From Oscillospiraceae bacterium (GTDB lineage: Bacteria > Bacillota > Clostridia > Oscillospirales > Ruminococcaceae): 64,000 nt of DNA. Position 1 is the stretch's first letter. Every line of letters starts with the position of its first letter. The stretch lies in NCBI GenBank assembly GCA_022835495.1, contig BQOK01000001.1, positions 1,860,001 to 1,924,000 on the forward strand, in the 5' to 3' direction. The notes beneath the pieces are model-generated. The model saw only the letters and a list, made by a program, of their open reading frames with translations, was not told the origin of the DNA and did not search any database. The position numbers and the translations under genes were made by a program. Of the stretch, positions 24,159-31,973 are shown in pieces.

Positions 24159-24704
24159 ATGAACTATGATATAAATATGATTAAATACCGCAAAAGTGGG
24201 TTTTTCAGAATTGCAGCAGCTATTCTGATGATCTGTTTTACACTATTGGGGCTTACCGCTTGCGCCGGTACTACTGACAGCAAAGATAATAACGATGATA
24301 ATGCACTGATACAAGGAACATGGGAAATAGATACCGGCTCTGGTGCTGGTTATAAATTCGTTGACGATAAGTTTATGTGGTTAAAATCCATCGAGAATGT
24401 TAACGATAACTACTGGTACGGAGATGTTGAGTATTATAACGGTGCTGAAGCAATGGAAATAGCAGGACTAACAGAGGAGGAACTTCAAAGCAGCCTGCCA
24501 GGTCTTAAACCCGAAAACATTTTTGTAACAAAATTAGATCCCGAAAAAATCATTACCGATGGTGAGGATAAAACTGCTACCAATATGAACGACCAAACCT
24601 TATGGACTCGCTTATGGCTTATTGAAGAAAATGAGGACAATGTTGTTGCGGTAGTGTTTGATTTAGAAACTTTTAGTATGGAGAGCTACACTAAAGTTAA
24701 GTAA
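24159..24704 (+). CDS. Lipoprotein, 181 aa (cargo 7)
   Basis: Begins with about 15 polar residues, then a membrane segment and the lipobox GLTACAGTT (Cys about residue 36), a rather long n-region; an internal Met at residue 7 could be the real start. The mature part is acidic with repeated asparagine/aspartate (DSKDNNDDN) and a core with GTWEIDTGSGAGYKFVDDKF, resembling lipocalin-like domains common in Firmicute lipoproteins. The start follows TTGGAGG. It is the third lipoprotein of the cargo. The ligand is unknown. Confidence 0.7.
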   Translation: MNYDINMIKYRKSGFFRIAAAILMICFTLLGLTACAGTTDSKDNNDDNALIQGTWEIDTGSGAGYKFVDDKFMWLKSIENVNDNYWYGDVEYYNGAEAMEIAGLTEEELQSSLPGLKPENIFVTKLDPEKIITDGEDKTATNMNDQTLWTRLWLIEENEDNVVAVVFDLETFSMESYTKVK

Positions 24705-24796
24705 AAAACAAAAATTAGAAGTTGTGTTACAGAAAATGTCACAGATGTATTGGGAGAAAGAGTTATGGTTATAAAGAACTGAGAAGGAGAAATATT

Positions 24797-25117
24797 ATGG
24801 CTGTTGATAACGCAAGTCAGATTGATGCAATCGCAAACGATAAAGAAAATGCTTGTTTGGTACTCCTTATTACCGACCATTTGAATTGGGACAATGAGTT
24901 TGAACACTTGAAGATTTTACAAGATAAAATCAATGCGTATGTGGCTTTTATCGAAAGCGAACAGTACGATGAAATATACCCCAATGCTGATTTTAAGATG
25001 GCTATGATAGAAATCCATTTCAAGTATGATATAACAGATAACTGCCAGAAATTTTTGCAAGTAGTTCAAGATCAATTAGGACGAATAGGGATAAAAATCA
25101 AGGCACAGATTAGCTAA
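24797..25117 (+). CDS. DUF6572-like protein (cargo 8)
   Basis: 106-residue soluble protein with N-terminal VDNASQIDAIANDKENACLV, then LLITDHLNWDNEFEHLKILQ and DKINAYVAFIESEQYDEIYP. This matches the DUF6572 family, small cytoplasmic proteins of unknown function. The start at 24797 has GAGAAGGAGA upstream. It ends the cargo block and is followed by a strong terminator and the right end of element C. It may be a stand-alone gene rather than part of the lipoprotein operon, since 92 bases separate them. Confidence 0.7.
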   Translation: MAVDNASQIDAIANDKENACLVLLITDHLNWDNEFEHLKILQDKINAYVAFIESEQYDEIYPNADFKMAMIEIHFKYDITDNCQKFLQVVQDQLGRIGIKIKAQIS

Positions 25118-25177
25118 CAGTTTCCAGTTTGTGTAACTGGAAGACCAACGACAATTAAATCTTTATAGCTTTATTGA

Positions 25178-25210
25178 GCAGGAGATCCGAAAAGGTCTCC
25201 TGCTTTTTTG
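25178..25210 (+). terminator. Strong terminator at the right end of element C
   Basis: GCAGGAGA (25178-25185) pairs perfectly with TCTCCTGC (25196-25203), followed by TTTTTTG. The remaining bases to the GA junction at 25335 are AT-rich with no gene. Confidence 0.85.
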
Positions 25211-25333
25211 CACTCTAAATTAAATGTATCACAGCTAAAACTATCGAAAACAAAATAGGCAGATACCATAAAAGAAGGTTTTCTTTGGATAGTGCTTGTC
25301 TTTTTTGAATTCATCACTTGACATTGTGGCAAA

Positions 25334-25585
25334 GAGCTGATGAGTCAGGATGAGCTTGCCGTGCTTAATGGCGGCAAGTGTATCTTGCAGCTGCGCGGCG
25401 TCAGGCCGTTTCTATCCGACAAATACGACATCACAAAACACCCCAACTACAAGTATCTTTCGGACGCGAATCCCAAGAACGCCTTTGACATTGAGAAATT
25501 CCTCTCCACAAAGCTCAAGCTGAAGCCGGAGGAGGAATTTGAGGTCTTTGACACGGGCGCGGCCGCAGGCTCAGAATCCGCCTGA
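25334..25585 (+). pseudogene. virD4: virD4/traG-like coupling protein, C-terminal fragment
   Basis: Reads ELMSQDELAVLNGGKCILQL, then RGVRPFLSDKYDITKHPNYK and a C-terminal acidic end. It is the last 83 residues of the coupling ATPase whose middle part is at 10237-10805. Joining the two at the GA dinucleotide gives GKELMSQ with no frame change, so the split is due only to the insertion of element C. It probably has no translation signal of its own, although an ATG at 25340 is available. The 2.5 bits of gene inside the window show no decay, in line with a recent or reversible insertion. Confidence 0.92.
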
Positions 25586-25600
25586 TTTGGCGGATTTTTA
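25575..25600 (+). terminator. Intrinsic terminator at the end of virD4
   Basis: AATCCGCC (25575-25582) pairs with GGCGGATT (25589-25596), followed by TTTA. It overlaps the last codons of virD4. A second hairpin AAGCCGGAAT/ATTCCGGCTT follows at 25705-25750. Confidence 0.65.
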
Positions 25601-25704
25601 TATATACATCAGACACCCATTCCGTAAAGGAGGACGCCGACAATGCAGCAGACACACGCGAAACGCAAAGTCGGAGGAAAGCACAACCGAAAATTTGAAA
25701 GGAG

Positions 25705-25750
25705 AAGCCGGAATCGACAGCCGCACACAGCGGCCAGCTCATTCCGGCTT
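25705..25750 (+). promoter_or_regulatory. Hairpin upstream of the Maff2 gene
   Basis: AAGCCGGAAT (25705-25714) pairs perfectly with ATTCCGGCTT (25741-25750), with an inner GCCGC/GCGGC pair. It lies between virD4 and the downstream transfer operon, 50 bases before the Maff2 start. Confidence 0.55.
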
Positions 25751-25800
25751 TGCGGTTTCCATCGTAAAAACCATAAAGAAACGATTCCGGCACATAAAAT

Positions 25801-26016
25801 ATGGATTTCTTCAATAGCGCAGTCGATGTGTTGCAGACCCTCGTCATTGCCCTCGGAGCCGGTCTTGGCATTTGGGGCGTGATCAACCTGCTGGAGGGCT
25901 ACGGAAATGATAATCCGGGCGCAAAATCGCAAGGGATGAAACAGCTCATGGCGGGCGGCGGTGTGGCGCTCATCGGTATGATTCTCGTGCCGCTGCTCAA
26001 AGGGCTGTTCGGTTAA
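25801..26016 (+). CDS. Maff2-type small membrane protein
   Basis: 71 residues with two membrane helices (VLQTLVIALGAGLGIWGVIN at about 10-29; MAGGGVALIGMILVPLLKGL at about 49-68) joined by a polar loop. This is the Maff2 family, always found just before the VirB6-like gene in Tn1549-type ICEs. Its size and topology resemble VirB2-type pilins of conjugation channels; that role is inferred. No strong ribosome binding site is visible (AAAGAAACG upstream). Confidence 0.82.
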   Translation: MDFFNSAVDVLQTLVIALGAGLGIWGVINLLEGYGNDNPGAKSQGMKQLMAGGGVALIGMILVPLLKGLFG

Positions 26017-26095
26017 TCCCGTCCATGCCGCAATGTAAAACCCTTCGCCCCTGCCCGCCTGACACGGGCGGGGGCGGGAAAGGAGGGCTGACCCA

Positions 26096-26965
26096 TTGGA
26101 TTTGATATGGGAAAAATTCACCGAATGGCTCAAGGAGCTGCTGGTCGGGGGCATCATGGACAACCTCACCGGCCTCTTTGATAACGTCAACGCCAAGGTC
26201 GCGGAGGCGGCGGGACACATCGGCAGCACCCCGCAGGCGTGGAACGCCAATATTTACAGCATGATCCGCTCTCTCTCGGACAACCTGATCCTGCCCATTG
26301 CAGGAGTGATCCTCGCCTTTGTGATGACGCTGGAGCTGATACAGCTTATCGCGGACCGCAATAACCTCCACGACATCGACACATGGGTATTCTTTCGCTG
26401 GGTATTCAAGACGGCGGCTGCCGTCCTCATCGTGTCCAACACATGGAATATCATCATGGGCGTATTCGAGGCGGCGCAGAGCGTGGTCAACCGCGCCTCC
26501 GGCCTTATCGTGGGCAACACCTCCATCAACCTTGCCGACCATATCGCGGACCTTGAGGCGAGGCTGCTGGAGATGAACGTGTGGTCGCTCTTGGGGCTGT
26601 GGCTGCAATCCTTCGTGGTGGGCTTCACCATGTGGGCGCTGACCATCTGCATCTTTATCATTATCTACGGCAGAATGATCGAGATATACCTCGTCACCAG
26701 CATCGCGCCCATCCCCATGGCCACCATGATGGGCAAGGAATGGGGCGGCATGGGACAAAACTACCTGAGAAGCCTGCTGGCGCTGGCGTTTCAGGGCTTT
26801 CTCATCATCATCTGCATCGCCATCTATGCGGTGCTGGTACAGAATATGCTCATAGATGACAACATTTCCACGGCCATCTGGCTGTGCATGGGCTACACGG
26901 TGCTGCTCTGCTTCACCCTGTTCAAAACCAGCAGTCTCGCAAAGTCAATTTTCAACAGTCATTGA
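26096..26965 (+). CDS. VirB6/TrbL-like conjugal transfer membrane protein
   Basis: 289 residues, five or six membrane helices (LILPIAGVILAFVMTLELIQ; LIVSNTWNIIMGVFEAAQSV nearby; LWLQSFVVGFTMWALTICIF; FQGFLIIICIAIYAVLVQ). It starts with TTG at 26096 behind GGAAAGGAGGG. It forms the inner-membrane channel of the T4SS. The gene lies between the Maff2 and PrgI genes, the normal order in Tn1549-like ICEs. Full length with no damage is visible. Confidence 0.85.
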   Translation: MDLIWEKFTEWLKELLVGGIMDNLTGLFDNVNAKVAEAAGHIGSTPQAWNANIYSMIRSLSDNLILPIAGVILAFVMTLELIQLIADRNNLHDIDTWVFFRWVFKTAAAVLIVSNTWNIIMGVFEAAQSVVNRASGLIVGNTSINLADHIADLEARLLEMNVWSLLGLWLQSFVVGFTMWALTICIFIIIYGRMIEIYLVTSIAPIPMATMMGKEWGGMGQNYLRSLLALAFQGFLIIICIAIYAVLVQNMLIDDNISTAIWLCMGYTVLLCFTLFKTSSLAKSIFNSH

Positions 26966-26980
26966 CGGAGGTAAACCAAT

Positions 26981-27412
26981 ATGGCATACGTTCCCGTACC
27001 CAAAGACCTGAACGCGGTCAAGACCAAGGTGCTGCTGAACCTGACGAAGCGCCAGCTCATCTGCTTCGGCGCTGGTGCGGCGCTGGGCGTTCCGCTGTTC
27101 TTCCTGCTCAAAGCCCATACCGGCGTCAGCACGGCGGCCATCTGCATGATCCTGCTCATGCTGCCCTTTTTCCTGCTGGCCATGTATGAGAAGAACGGAC
27201 AGCCCCTTGAAAAGATCGTCCGCAACATCGTGCAGGTCTGCTTCCTGCGCCCCAAGCAGCGCCCTTACGCAACCAATAATTTCTACGCCGTTCTGGAACG
27301 GCAGGACAATTTAGACCGGGAGGTGTATCGCATTGTCCACCCGCACAAAACTCACCCGCGCCGAACGCAGGCAGATCGAGGCCGCCATCGCAAGAGCAAA
27401 GCGGCAGGATAA
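26981..27412 (+). CDS. PrgI-family (VirB3-like) T4SS protein
   Basis: 143 residues. The N-terminal segment AYVPVPKDLNAVKTKVLLNL is the PrgI signature. Two closely spaced helices follow (LICFGAGAALGVPLFFLLKA; VSTAAICMILLMLPFFLLAM). The tail is basic and overlaps the VirB4 gene by 80 bases in another frame. PrgI/VirB3 proteins anchor VirB4 at the membrane. The start has ACGGAGGTAAACC upstream. Confidence 0.87.
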   Translation: MAYVPVPKDLNAVKTKVLLNLTKRQLICFGAGAALGVPLFFLLKAHTGVSTAAICMILLMLPFFLLAMYEKNGQPLEKIVRNIVQVCFLRPKQRPYATNNFYAVLERQDNLDREVYRIVHPHKTHPRRTQADRGRHRKSKAAG

Positions 27413-29711
27413 GAAACAGAAGTCCGCACAGGACAGCATCCCGTTTCAGCGGATGTTCCCCGACGGCATCTGCCGCGTGACGGACAGCTACTACACGAAA
27501 ACCGTCCAGTTTCAGGACATCAACTATCAGCTCAACCAGAACGAGGACAAGACCGCCATCTTTGACGGCTGGTGCGACTTCCTCAACTACTTTGACAGCT
27601 CCGTGCGCTTTCAGCTCTCCTTTGTGAATATGTCCGCCAACAAGGACAATTACGCAAGGTACATCACCATCTCGCCGCAGGGCGACGATTTTGACAGCAT
27701 CCGTCTGGAATATACCCAGATGCTCCAGAACCAGCTTGCCCGCGGCAACAACGGCCTCATCAAGACCAAGTACCTGACCTTCGGCGTGGAGGCGGACGGG
27801 CTGAAAGCCGCAAAGCCGAGGCTGGAGCGCATTGAAACGGACATCCTCAACAACTTCAAGCGCCTCGGCGTGGCGGCGGAGCCGATGAACGGCACGGAGC
27901 GGCTGCGGCTGCTGCACGGGATGCTGCACACGGACGAGCAGGAGCCGTTCCGCTTCTCGTGGGACTGGCTGGCACCCTCCGGGCTTTCGGTCAAGGACTT
28001 CATCGCCCCCAGCTCCTTTGAGTTCCGCACCGGGCGCTCCTTCGGCGTCGGCAGGCGCATCGGCTGCGCCAGCTTCTTGCAGATTTTAGCGCCGGAGCTG
28101 AACGACAGGATGCTGGCGGACTTCCTCGACATGGAAAGCTCCCTCATCGTCAGTATGCACGTCCAGTCCGTGGATCAGGTCAAGGCCATCAAGACCATCA
28201 AGCGCAAGATCACCGATTTGCAGAAAATGACCATCGAGGAGCAGAAAAAGGCAGTGCGAAGCGGCTATGACATGGACATCATCCCCTCGGACCTTGCCAC
28301 CTACGGCACGGAGGCGAAGAAGCTGCTGCAAGACCTGCAAAGCCGCAACGAGCGAATGTTCCTGCTGACCTTTATTGTGGTCAACACCGCAGGCAGCCGC
28401 CAGCAGCTTGACAACAACGTATTTCAGGCGGCCAGCATCGCCCAGAAGTACAACTGCCAGCTTACCCGCCTTGATTTCCGGCAGGAGGAGGGGCTGATGA
28501 GCAGCCTCCCGCTGGGGCTGAACCAGATCGAAATACAGCGGGGCCTGACCACCTCCAGCGTCGCTATTTTCATTCCATTTACCACGCAGGAGCTGTTTCA
28601 GGACGGCAAGGAAGCCCTGTACTGCGGGCTGAACGCGCTGTCGAACAACCTCATCATGGTAGACCGCAAGCGTCTCAAGAACCCCAACGGCCTCATCCTT
28701 GGTACTCCCGGCAGCGGCAAGAGCTTTGCGGCGAAGCGGGAGATCGCCAACGTGTTCCTCGTTACTGACGATGACATCATCATCTGCGACCCCGAAGCTG
28801 AATACGGGCCGTTGGTGGAGCGCCTGCACGGGCAGGTCATTAAAATCTCCCCCACAAGCCCGCATTACATCAACCCTATGGACCTGAATCTCAATTACAG
28901 CGACGATGAGAACCCGCTGAGCCTGAAATCCGACTTCATCCTCTCCCTCTGCGAGTTGATCGTGGGCGGCAAGGACGGCCTCATGCCGGTGGAAAAGACC
29001 ATCATCGACCGCTGTGTGCGCATGGTGTACCGGGATTATCTCAGCGACCCTGTGCCGGAGAATATGCCGATTCTGGAGGACTTGTATAACGAGCTGCGGC
29101 GGCAGGAGGAAAAGGAGGCGCAGTACATCGCCACGGCTTTGGAAATCTACGTTTCCGGCTCCCTCAATGTGTTCAACCACCGCACCAACATCAACATCGC
29201 CAACCGCATCGTGTCCTTCGACATCAAGGAGCTGGGCAAGCAGCTCAAGAAGATCGGGATGCTCATCGTGCAGGACGCGGTGTGGAACCGCGTCACCGTC
29301 AATCGGGAAGCCCACAAATCCACCCGCTACTACATTGACGAAATGCACCTTTTGCTGCGCGAGGAGCAGACGGCGGCCTACACCGTGGAAATCTGGAAGC
29401 GCTTCCGCAAGTGGGGAGGTATCCCCACCGGCATCACCCAGAATGTCAAAGACCTTCTCTCCTCCCGCGAGGTGGAGAACATCTTTGAGAACAGCGATTT
29501 CATCCTCATGCTCAATCAGGCCAGCGGCGACCGGCAGATTCTCGCCAAGCAGCTCAATATCTCCCCGCATCAGCTCTCGTATGTCACCCACAGCGGTGAA
29601 GGCGAAGGGCTGCTTTTTTATGGCAACGTTATCCTGCCCTTCGTAGACCGCTTCCCCCGCGGGGAACTCTATGACCTGCTCACCACCAAGCCACAGGAGC
29701 AGACTGCATAA
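27333..29711 (+). CDS. virB4: VirB4-type T4SS ATPase
   Basis: 792-residue ATPase that powers the conjugation channel. The N-terminal 400 residues are the VirB4/CagE region. Walker A is LILGTPGSGKSFAAKREI (about 451-468), followed by DDDIIICDPEAEYGPLVERL; Walker B and DEMH are in TRYYIDEMHLLLREEQTAA (about 665-683). The start is probably TTG at 27333, inside the PrgI gene, giving STRTKLTRAERRQIEAAIA. No stops or deletions, so the ICE motor is intact even though its coupling protein is split. Confidence 0.93.
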   Translation: MSTRTKLTRAERRQIEAAIARAKRQDKKQKSAQDSIPFQRMFPDGICRVTDSYYTKTVQFQDINYQLNQNEDKTAIFDGWCDFLNYFDSSVRFQLSFVNMSANKDNYARYITISPQGDDFDSIRLEYTQMLQNQLARGNNGLIKTKYLTFGVEADGLKAAKPRLERIETDILNNFKRLGVAAEPMNGTERLRLLHGMLHTDEQEPFRFSWDWLAPSGLSVKDFIAPSSFEFRTGRSFGVGRRIGCASFLQILAPELNDRMLADFLDMESSLIVSMHVQSVDQVKAIKTIKRKITDLQKMTIEEQKKAVRSGYDMDIIPSDLATYGTEAKKLLQDLQSRNERMFLLTFIVVNTAGSRQQLDNNVFQAASIAQKYNCQLTRLDFRQEEGLMSSLPLGLNQIEIQRGLTTSSVAIFIPFTTQELFQDGKEALYCGLNALSNNLIMVDRKRLKNPNGLILGTPGSGKSFAAKREIANVFLVTDDDIIICDPEAEYGPLVERLHGQVIKISPTSPHYINPMDLNLNYSDDENPLSLKSDFILSLCELIVGGKDGLMPVEKTIIDRCVRMVYRDYLSDPVPENMPILEDLYNELRRQEEKEAQYIATALEIYVSGSLNVFNHRTNINIANRIVSFDIKELGKQLKKIGMLIVQDAVWNRVTVNREAHKSTRYYIDEMHLLLREEQTAAYTVEIWKRFRKWGGIPTGITQNVKDLLSSREVENIFENSDFILMLNQASGDRQILAKQLNISPHQLSYVTHSGEGEGLLFYGNVILPFVDRFPRGELYDLLTTKPQEQTA

Positions 29712-29734
29712 CAAAACAAGAAAGGAATTGCACG

Positions 29735-30472
29735 ATGGAAAACAAACTGATGATTTTTGAAAACGAAGCCTTTGGAAAGGTGCGAACGCTGAACCTCAAC
29801 GGCGAGCCGTGGTTTGTAGCGGCGGATGTGTGCAAAGCGCTGGAACTGGGGAATCCGAGCATGACGGTTGAGCGTCTGGATGATGATGAAAAGGGTATCA
29901 GTACTATTGATACCCTTGGCGGGAAACAGCGCATGGCAATCATCAACGAACCCGGGCTGTATTCGCTGGTGATCACCTCCCGCAAGCCGGAGGCAAAGGC
30001 GTTCAAGCGCTGGATCACCCATGAGGTCATTCCGGCCATCCGCAAGCACGGCGCGTACATGACGAAATCCGTGCTGGAGCAGGTTTTGGAAAACCCGGAG
30101 CTGGTGCTGCTCATGGCGCAGCGGATGCTGGAGGAACAGCGGAAAAACGAACTGCTTCAGCAGGAACTGCGTCTGGCAAAGCCCAAGGCGGACTTCTACG
30201 ACGCCTTCATTCACCCGGAGTGCTGCACCAATCTCCGCGCCACCGCAAAGGAGCTGAAGGTGCCGGAGAAAATGTTCACCGCGTTCCTCATCCGCAAGCG
30301 CTATCTCTACCGTGCGCCCTCCGGTACGCTCCTGCCCTACGCCAAGCCCGCCAGCGACGGCCTGTTCTTCGTAAAGGACTATATCGCCGTCAACGGGCAT
30401 CAGGGGGTATATACCCTTGTCACGCCCAAGGGCAAGTCGCTGTTTCTCACCATGCTGGGCGAAATCGCCTGA
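29735..30472 (+). CDS. BRO-N / KilAC antirepressor-like protein
   Basis: 245 residues. The N-terminal BRO domain contains VRTLNLNGEPWFVAADVCKA and RLDDDEKGISTIDTLGGKQR, then IINEPGLYSLVITSRKPEAK. A helical linker follows, and the C-terminal ANT/KilAC domain includes KPKADFYDAFIHPECCTNLR and ELKVPEKMFTAFLIRKRYLY. Such proteins are phage antirepressors. Here the gene is embedded in the T4SS operon right after virB4, with its own ribosome binding site (AAGAAAGGAATTG). It probably regulates ICE gene expression; its presence suggests gain from a prophage. Confidence 0.85.
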   Translation: MENKLMIFENEAFGKVRTLNLNGEPWFVAADVCKALELGNPSMTVERLDDDEKGISTIDTLGGKQRMAIINEPGLYSLVITSRKPEAKAFKRWITHEVIPAIRKHGAYMTKSVLEQVLENPELVLLMAQRMLEEQRKNELLQQELRLAKPKADFYDAFIHPECCTNLRATAKELKVPEKMFTAFLIRKRYLYRAPSGTLLPYAKPASDGLFFVKDYIAVNGHQGVYTLVTPKGKSLFLTMLGEIA

Positions 30473-30511
30473 CCTGATTCTACTATAAATAATGTAAAGG
30501 AGAGCATCACA

Positions 30512-31036
30512 ATGGAAAAGGAAAATCTGTACCTGATCCACGGCGAGGACTACCTGCGCCACATCGAGGAAAAGCTGGAGCTGTTCTGGATGGTGAATGT
30601 GCTCATGTGCTACATCAAAAACGGAGCCGAGAAGGACGGCTATCTGGACCTTGTGCGCAGATCCACCCTCGACTTTGACAAGCGCTGCGAGGAGATGTTC
30701 AGTTCTTGGGGCATGGCGCTCAATTACCTCAAGTCCCGTGACCTTGCGGACCTGTCCGACCTCATTGAAAACGACCTGATCGAGCCGGAATATGCCGGTT
30801 ACATTCCTGCGGACAATCCCTGCTGCCCCGGTGAACGCTGCTGCGAGTATGCCGAGCGCATGGAGCGCGAATACACCGCAGAGCGTGAGGCGGACGAGGA
30901 CAATGAGGACGCCGACGTATTTGAGTATGACGGAGAACCGGCCATATCTGAGCTGACCGGCGTGTGCAGGGACATCCTCACGGCTGTCGAAAGGCTTACC
31001 ACGCTTCTAAGGGATGAGTTCGACTATGCAGGCTGA
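30512..31036 (+). CDS. Hypothetical ICE protein, 174 aa
   Basis: Acidic soluble protein (helical start LRHIEEKLELFWMVNVLMCY, a middle with CCPGERCCEYAERMEREYTA, then a run of Glu/Asp residues DEDNEDADVFEYDGEP). The cysteine pair in CCPGERCC could bind a metal. The end overlaps the methyltransferase gene by 11 bases. I recognise no family. It is transcribed with the antirepressor and methyltransferase genes. Confidence 0.6.
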   Translation: MEKENLYLIHGEDYLRHIEEKLELFWMVNVLMCYIKNGAEKDGYLDLVRRSTLDFDKRCEEMFSSWGMALNYLKSRDLADLSDLIENDLIEPEYAGYIPADNPCCPGERCCEYAERMEREYTAEREADEDNEDADVFEYDGEPAISELTGVCRDILTAVERLTTLLRDEFDYAG

Positions 31037-31973
31037 CCGCATTTACTGCGGCGACACCCTGACCGTGCTGAAAACCCTGTCGGACAATTCCGTGAACTGC
31101 TGCATCACCTCGCCGCCGTACTACGCACTGCGGGATTACGGTGTGGACGGGCAGATCGGGCGGGAGGAAACCCCGGCGCTGTATGTGGAGCGCCTGACTT
31201 CCATTTTCCGGGAGGTTAGGCGCGTTCTCACGCCGGACGGCACCCTCTGGCTCAACATCGCGGACACCTATGCCGGAAAGGGCAATCAGGGCGAAGCCCT
31301 CGATCCCAAGTACCCCAACGGCAGGACCGGTCAGGCGGTCGCCCTCAACGGCAAGGTGGAGGGCTGCAAGGCAAAGGATATGATCGGCATCCCGTGGATG
31401 CTGGCGTTCGCGCTGCGCTCAGACGGCTGGTATCTGCGCTCGGACATCATCTGGCAGAAGGCGAACCCCATGCCGGAAAGCACCAAGGACAGGCCAAGCC
31501 GCTGCTATGAGCATATTTTCCTGCTGTCCAAGTCCCGCCGCTACTATTACGATGCCGCTGCCATCGCGGAGCCGGTTGCGGCCTCCACTCCTGCGCGGAT
31601 GAAGCGCGGATTTGGTGCAGGCAACAAGTATTCCGCGGATATTCCCGGTCAGAAGCACCAACACCTCAACGACCACCGCCCGAACGGGTACGCCGATGAG
31701 GACATCCCGCAGCTTCGCAACAAGCGCGACGTCTGGCAGATCAACACCGTGCCGTACCGGGGCGGGCATTTCGCCGCTTTCCCGCCAAAGCTGGCGGAAA
31801 CCTGCCTGCTGGCAGGCTGCCCGCCCGGAGGCGTGGTGCTGGACCCCTTCCTCGGCTCCGGCACTACGGCGGCAGTGGCAAGGCAGCTTGGACGGCACTA
31901 CATCGGCATTGAGCTGAATCCAGAATACTGTACGCTGGCAGAGAAACGGATCGGAGGAGGTGAAACCCCATGA
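31026..31973 (+). CDS. DNA methyltransferase (N4-cytosine or N6-adenine type, orphan)
   Basis: 315-residue amino-methyltransferase in the permuted (beta-type) order. Motif IV is TSPPYYALRDYG (about residues 25-36), the target-recognition region is central, and the AdoMet motif is VVLDPFLGSGTTAAVARQLG (about 275-294), followed by HYIGIELNPEYC. TSPPY is found in both N4C and N6A enzymes. The start at 31026 has TAAGGGATG 12 bases upstream; ATG at 31014 is also possible. No restriction enzyme gene is adjacent, so it is probably an orphan that protects or marks the ICE DNA in new hosts. It overlaps the NlpC/P60 gene by 4 bases. Confidence 0.88.
   Translation: MQADRIYCGDTLTVLKTLSDNSVNCCITSPPYYALRDYGVDGQIGREETPALYVERLTSIFREVRRVLTPDGTLWLNIADTYAGKGNQGEALDPKYPNGRTGQAVALNGKVEGCKAKDMIGIPWMLAFALRSDGWYLRSDIIWQKANPMPESTKDRPSRCYEHIFLLSKSRRYYYDAAAIAEPVAASTPARMKRGFGAGNKYSADIPGQKHQHLNDHRPNGYADEDIPQLRNKRDVWQINTVPYRGGHFAAFPPKLAETCLLAGCPPGGVVLDPFLGSGTTAAVARQLGRHYIGIELNPEYCTLAEKRIGGGETP

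Noticed and set aside
25643-25882. 79-codon plus-strand frame before the Maff2 gene
   Set aside because: It has a fair ribosome binding site but runs through a hairpin and over the Maff2 gene in another frame; composition is not protein-like.
28086-29714. 542-codon open frame on the minus strand
   Set aside because: It is antisense to virB4, which has all its motifs; the frame is a by-product of GC-rich codon use and its product is Val/Leu/His-rich without domains.
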